In this document: positions 1-8,037 of the stretch, one piece after another
Layout of the letters: each line of letters opens with the position of its first letter
Position numbering within the stretch: the stretch's first letter is position 1
NCBI GenBank assembly: GCA_023265595.1
Contig: JAHFSU010000020.1
Coordinates: forward strand, 1 to 39,805
DNA from: Deltaproteobacteria bacterium
GTDB taxonomy: Bacteria > UBA10199 > SPLOWO2-01-44-7
DNA length: 39,805 bases
Reading direction: 5' to 3'
Notes under the pieces: model-generated
What the model was told of the DNA's origin: nothing
Database searches by the model: none
The model's input: the letters and a program-made list of their open reading frames with translations, nothing else
Made by a program: the position numbers and the translations under genes

Positions 1-969
1 ATTCGTGATCTGATTGCCACTGTCCATGAGACATTGGAGAAACAAAAAGTGGTGCGTCACGGCGGCAAAGATTTCGATGCCGTCGGTTTTTACGCCTCAT
101 CCGAAAAAATTGCCTTTTGTGTCTTATTGGTTCGAAAAGGCATTTTGCTCGACAGAAAGAAATTTGTTTTTTTTACGCCCTTTTCCTCTTGCGATGAACT
201 CATCACGGCTTTCCTTCTTCAATATTACGGCACCGTTTTGGATATCCCCCCGACGATTTATATTCCCAATCCGCTTCAAGAGCGGGAGGCCTTTTCGCTG
301 ATCCCCGCTAACATTGTCTCTCCTCAAAAAGGGGAGAAGGCCAAAATGGTTGCTTTAGCGGAGCACAATGCCGAAGAATGGCTGGAGGCCCAAAAAGAAC
401 CGGAAAATGAGGAGACTTTACTCCAGCGTTTGGGTGAAAAATTATCCCTCATGCAACCCCCTCATTGGATTGAATGTGTCGACATCTCTAATTTGCAAGG
501 AGAAGAGGCGGTCGGCTCCCTCGTCTGTTTTTCGGGGAAAAAGCCGCTCAAAAATCGTTATCGAAAATTTAAAATTCGTCTGACGGAGGGCCCGAACGAT
601 TACGCCATGATGGTTGAAGTTCTCTCACGGCGTTTCAAACGGGCTTTGATTGCCGCATCAGAAGAGGAAAAACAAAAATGGTCTCTTCCCGATTTGCTTT
701 TGGTGGATGGGGGGAAAGGGCAGTTACAAATTGCCCTTCGTGTGTTGGCGGATTTGGGGCTACACTCTCTTCCCGTTGTCGCCATTGCGAAGGCAAAAGA
801 AGGGGAAGAGGCCGATAAAATTTTTATTCCCGGAAGAAAAAATCCTCTTTCTTTCCGGTCTGATTCCCCTGAGCTTTTGTATCTGATGCGTATTCGTGAT
901 GAAGCCCACCGTTTTGCAATTACCTACCATCGCCGCCTTCGAGCGTTCCGAGCACTCGCTACCTGGTAG
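1..969 (+). CDS. uvrC: UvrC excinuclease subunit, 5'-partial and lacking its C-terminal HhH domain
   Basis: UvrC makes both incisions beside bulky DNA lesions in UvrABC nucleotide excision repair. The frame is open from base 1, so the N-terminal GIY-YIG nuclease lies outside the window. The visible part covers the UvrC RNase H-like endonuclease domain: DISNLQGEEAVGS, then LLLVDGGKGQLQIA, then the family block RDEAHRFAITYHRRLR. In ordinary UvrC about 60-70 more residues follow, forming a tandem helix-hairpin-helix DNA-binding domain. Here the protein stops after only RAFRALATW, and the TAG stop lies inside a 12-bp perfect palindrome arm. I found no HhH motif in any frame downstream, so the domain looks deleted rather than frameshifted. 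Family identity is secure. Whether 5' incision still works is open, because in E. coli the HhH domain contributes to it. Confidence 0.93.
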   Translation: MRDLIATVHETLEKQKVVRHGGKDFDAVGFYASSEKIAFCVLLVRKGILLDRKKFVFFTPFSSCDELITAFLLQYYGTVLDIPPTIYIPNPLQEREAFSLIPANIVSPQKGEKAKMVALAEHNAEEWLEAQKEPENEETLLQRLGEKLSLMQPPHWIECVDISNLQGEEAVGSLVCFSGKKPLKNRYRKFKIRLTEGPNDYAMMVEVLSRRFKRALIAASEEEKQKWSLPDLLLVDGGKGQLQIALRVLADLGLHSLPVVAIAKAKEGEEADKIFIPGRKNPLSFRSDSPELLYLMRIRDEAHRFAITYHRRLRAFRALATW

Positions 970-994
970 GATAAAGGCTTTCCCTACCAGGTAG
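959..994. repeat. 12-bp palindrome overlapping the uvrC stop
   Basis: CTACCTGGTAGG at 959-970 and its exact reverse complement at 983-994 enclose a 12-nt loop. The stop codon of uvrC (967-969) is within the left arm. No T-run follows on either strand, so it is not a standard intrinsic terminator. It is more likely a small mobile or REP-type palindrome. The preceding CGAGCGTTC-type sequence also resembles the hairpin between gatB and mtnA. Confidence 0.7.
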
Positions 995-1126
995 AGATGT
1001 CGAAAAATTGACGGTTTTCGATCGAGTTAGCGTCAAAAAATACCCCTTTGTCCTTCTTCGCATAAAATCGATCTAAAAATAGTCTGATAAATCAAATAGT
1101 TAAAAAATAATCCTGTCGATGGGATT

Positions 1127-1142
1127 TGGCATTTCGCTTGCA
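1127..1142 (+). promoter_or_regulatory. Sigma-54-type (-24/-12) promoter
   Basis: TGGCATTTCGCTTGCA has the invariant GG and GC exactly ten bases apart, with TGGCA and TTGCA boxes as in the RpoN consensus. The predicted start is near 1153. That is 16 bases before the ATG of the small downstream gene and leaves GGAG as a possible ribosome-binding site. The spacing and position are good, but the call rests on one short site and I cannot see rpoN in this window. Confidence 0.55.
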
Positions 1143-1168
1143 TTCTCAAAGGGCGGAGCTTTTGAAAA

Positions 1169-1423
1169 ATGTCACATTCATTAACCAAATTGATTTTACA
1201 AAGGGCATCCGAAGAGGGACCTGTGGGTCTAAATCCCAAAAATCCCACCGTTTTGAGTTGCGGAGGAATGTATCTGCCGAGACCCAAAATATCTCCCCCT
1301 CCTCGGATGCCCTATGATGTTTTGCATCTGGCCAATCCGAAAGAGCCGATCAAATTGTATGTCGGTCGGCGCGACCTCTTCAATCTTCTGCATCAGGTAT
1401 TGCAAAAAGAGGCAATGAACTAA
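1169..1423 (+). CDS. Small orphan protein (84 aa)
   Basis: I do not recognise this protein. The sequence is proline-rich in its middle (LPRPKISPPPRMPYDVLHL) and ends in a likely amphipathic helix (YVGRRDLFNLLHQVLQKEAM). There is no signal peptide, membrane segment or metal motif. Support for a real gene comes from its surroundings: a sigma-54-like site at 1127-1142, GGAG about 12 bases before the ATG, and a plus-strand intrinsic terminator at 1453-1485 shortly after the stop. It therefore forms a self-contained transcription unit between uvrC and the convergent mtnA. An overlapping minus-strand frame exists but lacks these signals. If the first ATG is not used, the next in-frame ATG (codon 34) would give about 51 residues. 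Confidence 0.5.
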   Translation: MSHSLTKLILQRASEEGPVGLNPKNPTVLSCGGMYLPRPKISPPPRMPYDVLHLANPKEPIKLYVGRRDLFNLLHQVLQKEAMN

Positions 1424-1452
1424 GACAAGTTTCCCTTCCTCTCCTTATCAGG

Positions 1453-1485
1453 GCGGCGTTTTTGGGTGGACGCCGCTCTTTTTTT
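1453..1485 (+). terminator. Intrinsic terminator of the small orphan gene
   Basis: GCGGCGT (1453-1459) pairs with ACGCCGC (1470-1476) and is followed directly by TCTTTTTTT on the plus strand. On the minus strand no T-run follows the stem, so it terminates plus-strand transcription only. The T-run touches the 3' end of the convergent mtnA gene. Confidence 0.8.
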
Positions 1486-2521
1486 ATTTCCAATTTTTTA
1501 GCGCTGTTTCAAAAGGGGCCTTGGCAATTCCTTTTTCTGAAATAATGGCGTGGATCAATGTATGCGGGGTGCAGTCGAAGGCGGGATTTTTGACGGCGAT
1601 GTGGGACGGGGCAATTTGCTGCTCTTTGATGTGGGTCACTTCTTTGGCGTTTCTCTCTTCAATCGGGATTTCGGCGCCAGTCTTGATTTTAGGGTCCATC
1701 GTGGAAGTGGGGGCGGCGACATAAAAAGGGATATTGTGATATTTTGCAAGGACGGCCACAGAATAGGTCCCGATTTTGTTGACCACATCTCCATTGGCGG
1801 CGATCCGATCGGCGCCGACAATCACGCAATCGATCTCTTTTTTGGCCATGAGGCTCGCCGCCATGTTGTCGCAAATAAGCGTTGTTTCCACTCCATGTTT
1901 TTGGAGTTCCCACGTTGTGAGTCTGGCCCCCTGCAGCCACGGTCTTGTCTCATCGACATAGACATGAATCCGCTTTTCCTCTTCTTGCGCGGCATAAATG
2001 ACACCGAGTGCTGTTCCAAAACCGGCGGTGGCCAATGCGCCTGCATTGCAGTGGGTCAGCACACGCATCCCATCTTTCAATAATATGGCTCCATTGCGTC
2101 CGATCATCCGGTTGATTTCGATATCTTCGTGATGCATGCGGATGGCTTCTTCTTTGAGACACTGTTGCAAAGCGGGGATGGGGAGATTTTTGTTTTCAAT
2201 CATCACCCGTTTCATTCTTTCTAACGCCCAAAAAAGATTGACCGCGGTCGGACGCGTTTTGGCAAGGCGTTCACAAATGGCCTCGATTTTTTTATAAAAT
2301 TCGTCGAAGGTTTTGACGGACAACCCTAAGGCCCCTAATGCGACTCCCATGGCCGCTGCTACGCCAATGGCCGGCGCACCGCGAATAACCATATGCTCAA
2401 TCGCCTTCGCGACTGAAAGATAATCGTCATAGGTGACATAAACCTCTTCAAGCGGGAGGAGACGCTGGTCGAGCATCACCACTTTATCGTCACGCCATTC
2501 TATGGTTTTGATCGTATACAT
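1484..2521 (-). CDS. mtnA: S-methyl-5-thioribose-1-phosphate isomerase
   Basis: MtnA converts 5-methylthioribose-1-phosphate to the ribulose form in the methionine salvage pathway. The 345-residue length is normal. Visible family motifs are RGAPAIG (47-53), [12 protein letters not shown] with the catalytic cysteine at 158, and [17 protein letters not shown] with the catalytic aspartate at 238. It is the last gene of a minus-strand run after gatB, separated by 38 bases that contain a hairpin (2533-2558). No Shine-Dalgarno sequence precedes the ATG, so it may depend on coupling or on unfolding of that hairpin. The eIF2B-alpha-like paralogues share this fold, but the combination of RGAPAIG, the cysteine loop and GADRI is specific for MtnA. 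Confidence 0.95.
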   Translation of the reverse strand: MYTIKTIEWRDDKVVMLDQRLLPLEEVYVTYDDYLSVAKAIEHMVIRGAPAIGVAAAMGVALGALGLSVKTFDEFYKKIEAICERLAKTRPTAVNLFWALERMKRVMIENKNLPIPALQQCLKEEAIRMHHEDIEINRMIGRNGAILLKDGMRVLTHCNAGALATAGFGTALGVIYAAQEEEKRIHVYVDETRPWLQGARLTTWELQKHGVETTLICDNMAASLMAKKEIDCVIVGADRIAANGDVVNKIGTYSVAVLAKYHNIPFYVAAPTSTMDPKIKTGAEIPIEERNAKEVTHIKEQQIAPSHIAVKNPAFDCTPHTLIHAIISEKGIAKAPFETALKNWK

Positions 2522-2532
2522 TTTAGTGCGCT

Positions 2533-2558
2533 CGGACTTTCGAACGCTCGAGAGTCCG
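2533..2558. repeat. Hairpin between gatB and mtnA
   Basis: CGGACTTTCGA (2533-2543) and TCGAGAGTCCG (2548-2558) form an 11-bp stem with one imperfect pair and an ACGC loop. It fills most of the gatB-mtnA gap. No T-run follows on the minus strand, so full termination is unlikely. It may be an attenuating or RNA-stability structure, or another palindromic repeat. Confidence 0.6.
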
Positions 2559-2559
2559 T

Positions 2560-3990
2560 TTAATTCAGTTTCTTTCTCAATATTTCATTTACTATTTTGG
2601 GATTGGCTTTGCCCCCCATCTCTTTCATCACCGCTCCAACGAAAAACCCGAAAACATTGGTTTTGCCTGATTTGTAGCGCTGTACATTTTCGGTTTCTTT
2701 TGCAATAATTTTGTCGATCACAATTTCGATGGTCGAAGTATCGGTCACCTGTTTTAAACCTTTTGCCTCGATGATTTTGTCGGGGTCTGTTCCGGAATTG
2801 AGCATTTCCATGAAAATCGTTTTGCCGATGGCGCCGCTAATCGTTCCATTTTCAATCAATGCCACCATGTGCGCGAGCTGGTTCGGTTTCATTTTGATCT
2901 GCGTGATATCGAGTTCGCGCGATTTCAATTCGCGCATCAGTTCCGCCATGATCCAATTCGCAATTTTTTTGGGAGCATTAAAGCCGACGATACATTCTTC
3001 AAAATAATGGGCCATCGGTTTTTCGGCGGTTAAAACCTGCGCATCCTGTTCTGGAAGACCGTAATCCGAAACAAACCGCTCTGCTTTTGCCTCCGGCAGT
3101 TCCGGAAGGCTCGATTTTATTTTTTCAATCCAGAGAGTGTCGACGACCAACGGCAACAGATCGGGGTCGGGAAAATAGCGATAATCGTGGGCTTCCTCTT
3201 TACTCCGCATCGAAGTGGTCATCTGCTTGGCCTGATTCCAGAGCCGCGTTTCTTGCACCACTTTGCCGCCGCCATCTAAAATTTCGGCCTGACGTTTGAT
3301 TTCATAGGCGATTGCATTTTCGAGAAATTTGAATGAATTGACATTCTTGATTTCAGAGCGGGTTCCGAATGCTTTTGCGCCGATCGGCCGCAAAGAGACA
3401 TTCGCATCGCAGCGGAGGTTTCCCTCTTGCATGTTGCCGTCACAGACCTCCAGATAAACCAGAATATTTCTCAGTTTGCGATAAGTGTCGGCCGCCTCCT
3501 GCGGCGTTGAAAGATCAGGGCCGCTCACAATTTCAATAAGCGGTGTAGAACAACGGTTCAGGTCGACATGGCTAAAATTTTCGTGCCCCGTTTCGTGAAG
3601 CAATTTTCCCGCATCTTCTTCCATGTGAATCCGCTGAATGTGGACCCGCTTTAATTTGCCGTCGGTAACAATGTCGAGATGCCCGTTTAGACAGAGCGGC
3701 TTTTCATATTGTGAAATCTGGTAGCCTTTCGGTAAATCGGGATAAAAATAATTTTTTCGCGCGAAAATGCTTTTTTCCTGAATGGTGCAACCGAGTGCCA
3801 AACCGGACTTGACCGCCATCTCAACCGCCATTTTATTGAGGACCGGAAGTGCGCCGGCCTGTCCGCTGCAAACGGGACAGATATTCGTATTCGGTTTGGC
3901 TCCGAATGCCGTCGAACAGGGACAAAAAAGTTTTGACTTTGTAGCCAGTTGGGCATGCACCTCCAGCCCGATGACCGCTTCATACTTCAT
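2560..3990 (-). CDS. gatB: Asp-tRNA(Asn)/Glu-tRNA(Gln) amidotransferase subunit B
   Basis: GatB binds the misacylated tRNA and phosphorylates its Asp or Glu side chain, so that GatA-derived ammonia can amidate it. I chose the ATG at 3990: it overlaps the gatA stop as ATGA and has GAGGAG nine bases upstream, giving 476 residues, normal for GatB. N-terminal hallmarks are [35 protein letters not shown] with its zinc-type cysteines, and [18 protein letters not shown]. Near residue 140 is HEDAGK-type [10 protein letters not shown]. The C-terminal YqeY-like domain ends in [15 protein letters not shown]. It lies in the gatC-gatA-gatB order. Confidence 0.97.
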   Translation of the reverse strand: MKYEAVIGLEVHAQLATKSKLFCPCSTAFGAKPNTNICPVCSGQAGALPVLNKMAVEMAVKSGLALGCTIQEKSIFARKNYFYPDLPKGYQISQYEKPLCLNGHLDIVTDGKLKRVHIQRIHMEEDAGKLLHETGHENFSHVDLNRCSTPLIEIVSGPDLSTPQEAADTYRKLRNILVYLEVCDGNMQEGNLRCDANVSLRPIGAKAFGTRSEIKNVNSFKFLENAIAYEIKRQAEILDGGGKVVQETRLWNQAKQMTTSMRSKEEAHDYRYFPDPDLLPLVVDTLWIEKIKSSLPELPEAKAERFVSDYGLPEQDAQVLTAEKPMAHYFEECIVGFNAPKKIANWIMAELMRELKSRELDITQIKMKPNQLAHMVALIENGTISGAIGKTIFMEMLNSGTDPDKIIEAKGLKQVTDTSTIEIVIDKIIAKETENVQRYKSGKTNVFGFFVGAVMKEMGGKANPKIVNEILRKKLN

Positions 3991-5432
3991 AACGCCGGTC
4001 TCCTCTTGTGCCATTCCGTTGCCTGTTCGTAGGCAAATCCAATTTGAAACAATTTTTCCTCACCGAGATGCTTCCCGATCAGTTGCATCCCGATCGGGAG
4101 CCCCGCCTTGGAAAAGCCGCATGGAAGCGACAATGCGGGGAGTCCCGCCAGATTTACGGGGATCGTAAAAATGTCGGAGAGATACATTTTCAACGGGTCA
4201 TCCGTTTTTTCGCCGATTTTGAAGGCCGGCGTTGGCGCCGTCGGGGTCAAAATGGCGTCGACCTTTTGGAGGGCCTCGAGAAAATCTTTTTTGATGAGCG
4301 TTCTCACCTTTTGCGCCTTGAGATAATAGGCATCATAATAACCGGTCGACAAAACATAGGTTCCGAGAACGATACGCAACGTGACTTCGGGTCCAAATCC
4401 AAACGTTCGCGATTTTTCATAGAGATCGAGAAGGTCTTCCGGTTTGGGTGTCCTCAATCCAAAACGGACGCCGTCGTAGCGGGCGAGATTGGCGGAGGCT
4501 TCCGCCGGGGCGATAATGTAATAAGCCGGCACCGCATATTTTGTATGGGGGAGCGAGATCGTTTCCACTTTGGCCCCCAGTGTCTCGTATTTTTTTGCGG
4601 CTATTTCGATCGCCTGTTTCACCTCCGAATCAATTCCGTCGATAAAATATTCTTTCGGGATGCCGAGTTTTAATCCGTTGATCGGTTTCGTCAGCGATGC
4701 GGTGTAATCCGGGACAGGAACGTTCAGCGATGTCGAATCCATCGGATCAAAGCCTGCCATCACATTCATCATCAGTGCGGCATCGGTTACATCTTTTGTC
4801 ATCGGCCCAGCCTGATCGAGTGAAGAGGCGAAGGCGATCAAGCCGTAGCGGGTGACACGGCCATACGTCGGTTTGAGGCCAACAATATTGCAAAGGGCCG
4901 CCGGCTGGCGGATCGAGCCGCCAGTGTCGGTGCCGGTGGCGGCGACACAAAGGTCAGCCGCAACCGCTGCCGCCGAGCCGCCCGAAGAACCGCCCGGAAT
5001 GCAATCCAAGTTCCACGGATTTTTGACCGGGCCAAAGGCCGAAAATTCATTCGAGGAGCCCATCGCAAATTCATCCATGTTGAGTTTGCCGAGCAAAACG
5101 GCCCCTGCTTTTTTAAATGCGGCCGCCGTCGTTCCTTCATAAGGGGGATTATAATTTTCCAAAATTTTGGAGGCGCAGGTGGTTTTGACCCCTTCGGTGA
5201 TAAAAATGTCTTTGAGCGCAATCGGTATTCCATCCAGAGGCCCGAGTGTTTTCCCTTTGGATCGCCTTTCATCCGACTCTTTCGCTGTTTTTAGCGCCGA
5301 TTCTTTGCACAAAGTCAGATAGCAATTCAGTTTCGGATTGAGTTTCTCGATTTTTTTGAAATAGCTTTCGGTAATCTCAACCGATGCGATTTCTTTACGG
5401 GCCAATTTTTCAGAAAGTTCTTTAACCTTCAT
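3987..5432 (-). CDS. gatA: Asp-tRNA(Asn)/Glu-tRNA(Gln) amidotransferase subunit A
   Basis: GatA is the amidase subunit that releases ammonia from glutamine or asparagine. The start at 5432 is preferred because AAGGG sits seven bases before it and the protein then begins [10 protein letters not shown], the usual GatA N-terminus; an in-frame start at 5465 would run deeper into gatC. From this start the Ser-cisSer-Lys triad falls at K74 (LKDIF), S149 (GGSSGG) and S173 (TGGSIR), with the spacing expected for the family. The amidase signature [13 protein letters not shown] is intact. Length is 481 residues. It overlaps gatC by 11 bases and gatB by 4, which implies translational coupling of the complex. 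Confidence 0.97.
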   Translation of the reverse strand: MKVKELSEKLARKEIASVEITESYFKKIEKLNPKLNCYLTLCKESALKTAKESDERRSKGKTLGPLDGIPIALKDIFITEGVKTTCASKILENYNPPYEGTTAAAFKKAGAVLLGKLNMDEFAMGSSNEFSAFGPVKNPWNLDCIPGGSSGGSAAAVAADLCVAATGTDTGGSIRQPAALCNIVGLKPTYGRVTRYGLIAFASSLDQAGPMTKDVTDAALMMNVMAGFDPMDSTSLNVPVPDYTASLTKPINGLKLGIPKEYFIDGIDSEVKQAIEIAAKKYETLGAKVETISLPHTKYAVPAYYIIAPAEASANLARYDGVRFGLRTPKPEDLLDLYEKSRTFGFGPEVTLRIVLGTYVLSTGYYDAYYLKAQKVRTLIKKDFLEALQKVDAILTPTAPTPAFKIGEKTDDPLKMYLSDIFTIPVNLAGLPALSLPCGFSKAGLPIGMQLIGKHLGEEKLFQIGFAYEQATEWHKRRPAL

Positions 5433-5706
5433 CAATAACCCTTGGAACTTCAAAAAGATTTTCAAAACTTTTTGGAGCGATCTCTACAATTTTTTTAGGA
5501 TTGGAAAAAGGCGTGGCTGCATCTTCCCGAAACGCATTGACCACTTCGATGGCATGGGAGGTCGGTTCAATATCATCAGTATTCAATTCTTTGAGGCGCT
5601 CGATATATTCCAAAACATGCTCGGTCTTTTTGGTAAGACGGTTCATTTCTTCTTCCGGCAACTTCAGACGGGCCAGCCGGATCATTTTTTCAAGAACCTT
5701 TTTCAT
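5422..5706 (-). CDS. gatC: Asp-tRNA(Asn)/Glu-tRNA(Gln) amidotransferase subunit C
   Basis: GatC is the small belt-like subunit that stabilises the GatA-GatB interface. At 94 residues it has normal length. Family features are the start [20 protein letters not shown], the central [29 protein letters not shown] region, and the extended tail with [14 protein letters not shown] lies just before the ATG. It directly follows the zinc-ribbon gene with a 9-base gap and overlaps gatA. Confidence 0.95.
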   Translation of the reverse strand: MKKVLEKMIRLARLKLPEEEMNRLTKKTEHVLEYIERLKELNTDDIEPTSHAIEVVNAFREDAATPFSNPKKIVEIAPKSFENLFEVPRVIDEG

Positions 5707-5715
5707 CCATCTCCT

Positions 5716-6024
5716 TTATTTTTTAAATTGGAAAATTTCGACCACCAGATTTAAAAATTTATTATCTTCTCCACAGAGCCTCTGAAAGGCCTCGGTATTT
5801 AAAAAAGCCCCGCCACAGTGAAAACATTTGTTGACTGAAAATCCTTTAAAAACAAACGGTTCCAAATTGGCGCCACATTCGGGGCAGTGCATAAAATGGG
5901 TCTCGCGCAACGCCTCAACTTCGTGGGTTTTCAGTTCGGCATGTTTTTTTTCAGCCAGTTTTCGTCTTTTTTCAACTTCCAGTTTGGCAAAATATTCCTC
6001 TTCGGCTTCGTGGGGTTTTTGCAT
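5716..6024 (-). CDS. Zinc-ribbon (zf-TFIIB-like) small protein
   Basis: This 102-residue protein has a charged, probably helical N-terminal half (EEEYFAKLEVEKRRKLAEKKHAEL) and a zinc ribbon from about residue 46. The ribbon is HCPECGANLEPFVFKG followed by KCFHCGGAFLNTEA, i.e. CPxC and CxxC pairs with the downstream GG-hydrophobic-D/N pattern of the zf-TFIIB family. Members of this family are common as short bacterial proteins, but their function is poorly known. It is the first gene of the run leading to gatCAB and mtnA, only 9 bases before gatC, so it is probably cotranscribed. The start is not marked by a clear ribosome-binding site. Confidence 0.8.
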   Translation of the reverse strand: MQKPHEAEEEYFAKLEVEKRRKLAEKKHAELKTHEVEALRETHFMHCPECGANLEPFVFKGFSVNKCFHCGGAFLNTEAFQRLCGEDNKFLNLVVEIFQFKK

Positions 6025-6070
6025 AGGGCCGAGTCTCTAACATACCCCCATTACCGCTGCAAATACATTT

Positions 6071-6093
6071 CCCCCTCCCTTTATGGGAGGGGG
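6071..6093. repeat. G/C-rich 9-bp palindrome
   Basis: CCCCCTCCC and GGGAGGGGG pair perfectly around TTTAT. A further TAGGGGGAGG follows, so the plus strand has several G-runs that could also form a quadruplex. It sits in the 129-bp divergent gap between the zinc-ribbon gene and the nuclease-like gene. No T-run follows. It resembles the dispersed G-rich palindromes found in many bacterial intergenic regions. Confidence 0.6.
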
Positions 6094-6153
6094 TAGGGGG
6101 AGGATGACAAAAAAAGGTTTGCAGAACGAGGGGAGGTGTGAAAGGGATGGTAT

Positions 6154-7104
6154 ATGCGTTTGCAGTCACTACTGCCCGTTGCCTTTGCCCCTGTCCCCTA
6201 CACCGCTGTCGAACTGGCTACAACTCCCTACACTGCCATCCAGCTCCAATTTCATGCAGAGGCTCCTTATGCCCCGGATGGAGATTCCATTCGGATGAAG
6301 GCGGTTAATCCTCGTTTGTGGCCGTCAAGAGTCAAACGATCCCCAAGAGATGGCACGGTGCAAAGCCGCATGGAAGGGATCGATGCGCATGAGCTTCATT
6401 TTTACGGATATTCCCAGCATTGGAAATGGGCGGCGGATGAAAGAGATCATCTTTTTAAATTGCTTCAAATCCAAAAAGACAATCTCCCCCCGGATGGAGT
6501 TCCCGGTTGGGCGCTGACAAGGGGGCCTGATCTTTACGGGCGTTGCGTCTCTTTTTTATTTCCAGATGGGGTACCGTTGCAAGATGGGGGAAAATATATG
6601 GTAGGGGATGCTTCCTTTTTGGATCTCATCGGGCAATCGGCCAATGTTCAAATGCTTTCGGCAGGAATGGCCTATCCGATGATTTATGAATATCTTCCTG
6701 ATCCGATGCTTCAACTGTTACAACGAACGGCCGAACAAGCAAGAACAGAGGAAAAAGGTTTTTGGCCTGAAGATAAGACGTTGGAAGGGGCTCGTTTCTT
6801 TACAACTGATGATGCGGAAGAGATTCTTTTCCTCCCGAAGCTTTTTAGGCGCCTTATTCGCTTTTTTGATACCCGTCCCAAAGACTCAGAAAAAAAAGGA
6901 TTGCAAGGTTTTTGGGAATTTTTGGACCTCGATCCCGATCAGCTTCATTTGGCATCAGGTCCCGCGAAGGTCCTTCGGTCCCTCCATGATCCGAATATTT
7001 TGGAGATCGATGAAGTCCATCACCGCCTCCGTCTGCTACAACCACCGGAGAATCTTATTTTCCATGAAAGGGAAGAGCCCAACCCCCGCTTGCCGAGTCA
7101 TTAA
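6154..7104 (+). CDS. Staphylococcal-nuclease-like (TNase) domain protein
   Basis: The first two thirds match the SNase fold. APDGDSIRM gives D44 (equivalent of D21 in the S. aureus enzyme). QSRMEGIDAHELHF gives R72, D77 and E80, with the exact R+5=D, D+3=E spacing of R35, D40 and E43. LYGRCVSFLF supplies R130 (equivalent of R87). The later AGMAYPMIYEYLPDPM...AEQARTEEKGFWPED block matches the closing SNase helix. The catalytic set is therefore complete. The protein (316 aa) has an N-terminal extension of about 35 residues, insertions relative to the 150-residue nuclease, and a C-terminal extension of about 105 residues that I do not recognise. The N-terminus is hydrophobic but not a clear signal peptide. 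AAGGG precedes the ATG. Substrate and cellular role are unknown. Confidence 0.72.
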   Translation: MRLQSLLPVAFAPVPYTAVELATTPYTAIQLQFHAEAPYAPDGDSIRMKAVNPRLWPSRVKRSPRDGTVQSRMEGIDAHELHFYGYSQHWKWAADERDHLFKLLQIQKDNLPPDGVPGWALTRGPDLYGRCVSFLFPDGVPLQDGGKYMVGDASFLDLIGQSANVQMLSAGMAYPMIYEYLPDPMLQLLQRTAEQARTEEKGFWPEDKTLEGARFFTTDDAEEILFLPKLFRRLIRFFDTRPKDSEKKGLQGFWEFLDLDPDQLHLASGPAKVLRSLHDPNILEIDEVHHRLRLLQPPENLIFHEREEPNPRLPSH

Positions 7105-7140
7105 AAATTTGATCATTGGATATTGGCGGTACTTTTGTTA

Positions 7141-7207
7141 TGTCATTCCTGCGAAAGCAGGAATCCAGTGTTGTTTAAGATGGATCCCCGCTTTCGCGGG
7201 GATGACA
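7141..7207. repeat. 67-bp palindromic REP/MITE-like element
   Basis: Two 27-bp arms (7141-7167, 7181-7207) are near-perfect inverted repeats around a 13-nt spacer. Each arm is itself a small hairpin: CCTGCGAAAGCAGG and CCCCGCTTTCGCGGGG. Differences between the arms are paired changes that keep the internal hairpins intact, a sign of selection on structure. The type, beginning TGTCATTCC and ending GATGACA, is a familiar dispersed bacterial repeat. It ends one base before the prepilin peptidase ATG. Confidence 0.9.
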
Positions 7208-7208
7208 T

Positions 7209-7982
7209 ATGTTATTTCTCGCAGGCATTTTTGGCCTTTGCATCGGCAGTTTTTTGAATGTGGTGATTTACCGTTTGCCGCGTGGAGAATCTATTGTAAC
7301 GCCTCGCTCCCGATGTCCTTCATGCGAACATCCCATCGCATGGTACGATAACATCCCCCTCGTGAGCTGGCTTTTGCTGCGGGGCAAGTGCCGGCATTGC
7401 TCCGTCAAAATTTCATTTCGCTACTTTTTGGTGGAACTTTTAGCGGGGGTTTTATCTATTGCCACCTTTTTTTATTTTCAGGATCTCGTTTTGTATTTTG
7501 CCTATTTCTGTTTTTTGATTGCCCCTCTTTTGGCTGTCATTTTCATCGATCTCGATCACCGGATTATCCCTGACAGTATTTCTCTCCCCGGAATTGTGGC
7601 GGGGGTTTTAGTCCACTATTTGACCGCTTTTCCGGGGGAGGGGAGCGGTGCGCTTGTCGATTCCGGCGTCGGCATTTTGGTCGGCGGCGGGTTTCTGTTT
7701 TTAGTCGCCTTTGCTTATGAAAAACTCAAAAAGAGGGAGGGGCTTGGCGGCGGCGATGTAAAACTGGCCGCGATGCTCGGCGCCTTTTTTGGATGGAAGC
7801 AGGTCTTGATGATTTTGCTGATCTCCTCCGTTTTGGGTTCGGTGATCGGCCTTGTGGTCGTGAGCCTCAAAAAAAACTGGCACTATGCGATTCCCTTCGG
7901 CCCCTTTCTCGCCGCCGCCGCCACTCTCCAACTCTTCTTCGGCGAACCGATTTTATATTGGTACCTCTCGCTGTTTCATTAA
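7209..7982 (+). CDS. pilD: Prepilin leader peptidase / N-methyltransferase
   Basis: PilD is an inner-membrane aspartyl protease that cleaves type IV prepilins and type II secretion pseudopilins and methylates the new N-terminus. Visible features: GSFLNVVIYRLPRGESI, the four-cysteine cytoplasmic loop (CPSCEHPIAWYDNIPLVSW with CRHC), the first catalytic aspartate in FIDLDHRIIPD, and the second in GLGGGDVKLAAMLGAFFG. Several hydrophobic segments follow and the length (257 aa) is normal. The ATG comes one base after a palindromic repeat, and the only Shine-Dalgarno-like sequence (GGGG, seven bases upstream) is inside the repeat's right arm. No pilin genes are nearby. The symbol is used generically; it could equally be called gspO. 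Confidence 0.93.
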   Translation: MLFLAGIFGLCIGSFLNVVIYRLPRGESIVTPRSRCPSCEHPIAWYDNIPLVSWLLLRGKCRHCSVKISFRYFLVELLAGVLSIATFFYFQDLVLYFAYFCFLIAPLLAVIFIDLDHRIIPDSISLPGIVAGVLVHYLTAFPGEGSGALVDSGVGILVGGGFLFLVAFAYEKLKKREGLGGGDVKLAAMLGAFFGWKQVLMILLISSVLGSVIGLVVVSLKKNWHYAIPFGPFLAAAATLQLFFGEPILYWYLSLFH

Positions 7983-7986
7983 ACAC

Positions 7987-8013
7987 GCAACTTTTTTTGA
8001 GATTTGCCGATAA
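7987..8013 (+). promoter_or_regulatory. Sigma-28-like promoter
   Basis: GCAACTTT, 11 bases, then GCCGATAA. The -10 box and the spacing are exact for FliA-type promoters (TAAAGTTT-N11-GCCGATAA), while the -35 box matches 5 of 8. An almost identical arrangement precedes the outer-membrane protein gene at 29264. The predicted start is near 8020, 18 bases before the ATG at 8038. Confidence 0.5.
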
Positions 8014-8037
8014 TATATAGGAGAAAGAGGAAACTTT

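Noticed and set aside
959-994. Intrinsic terminator of uvrC
   Set aside because: The stem is strong, but no T-run follows on either strand; classed as a palindromic repeat.
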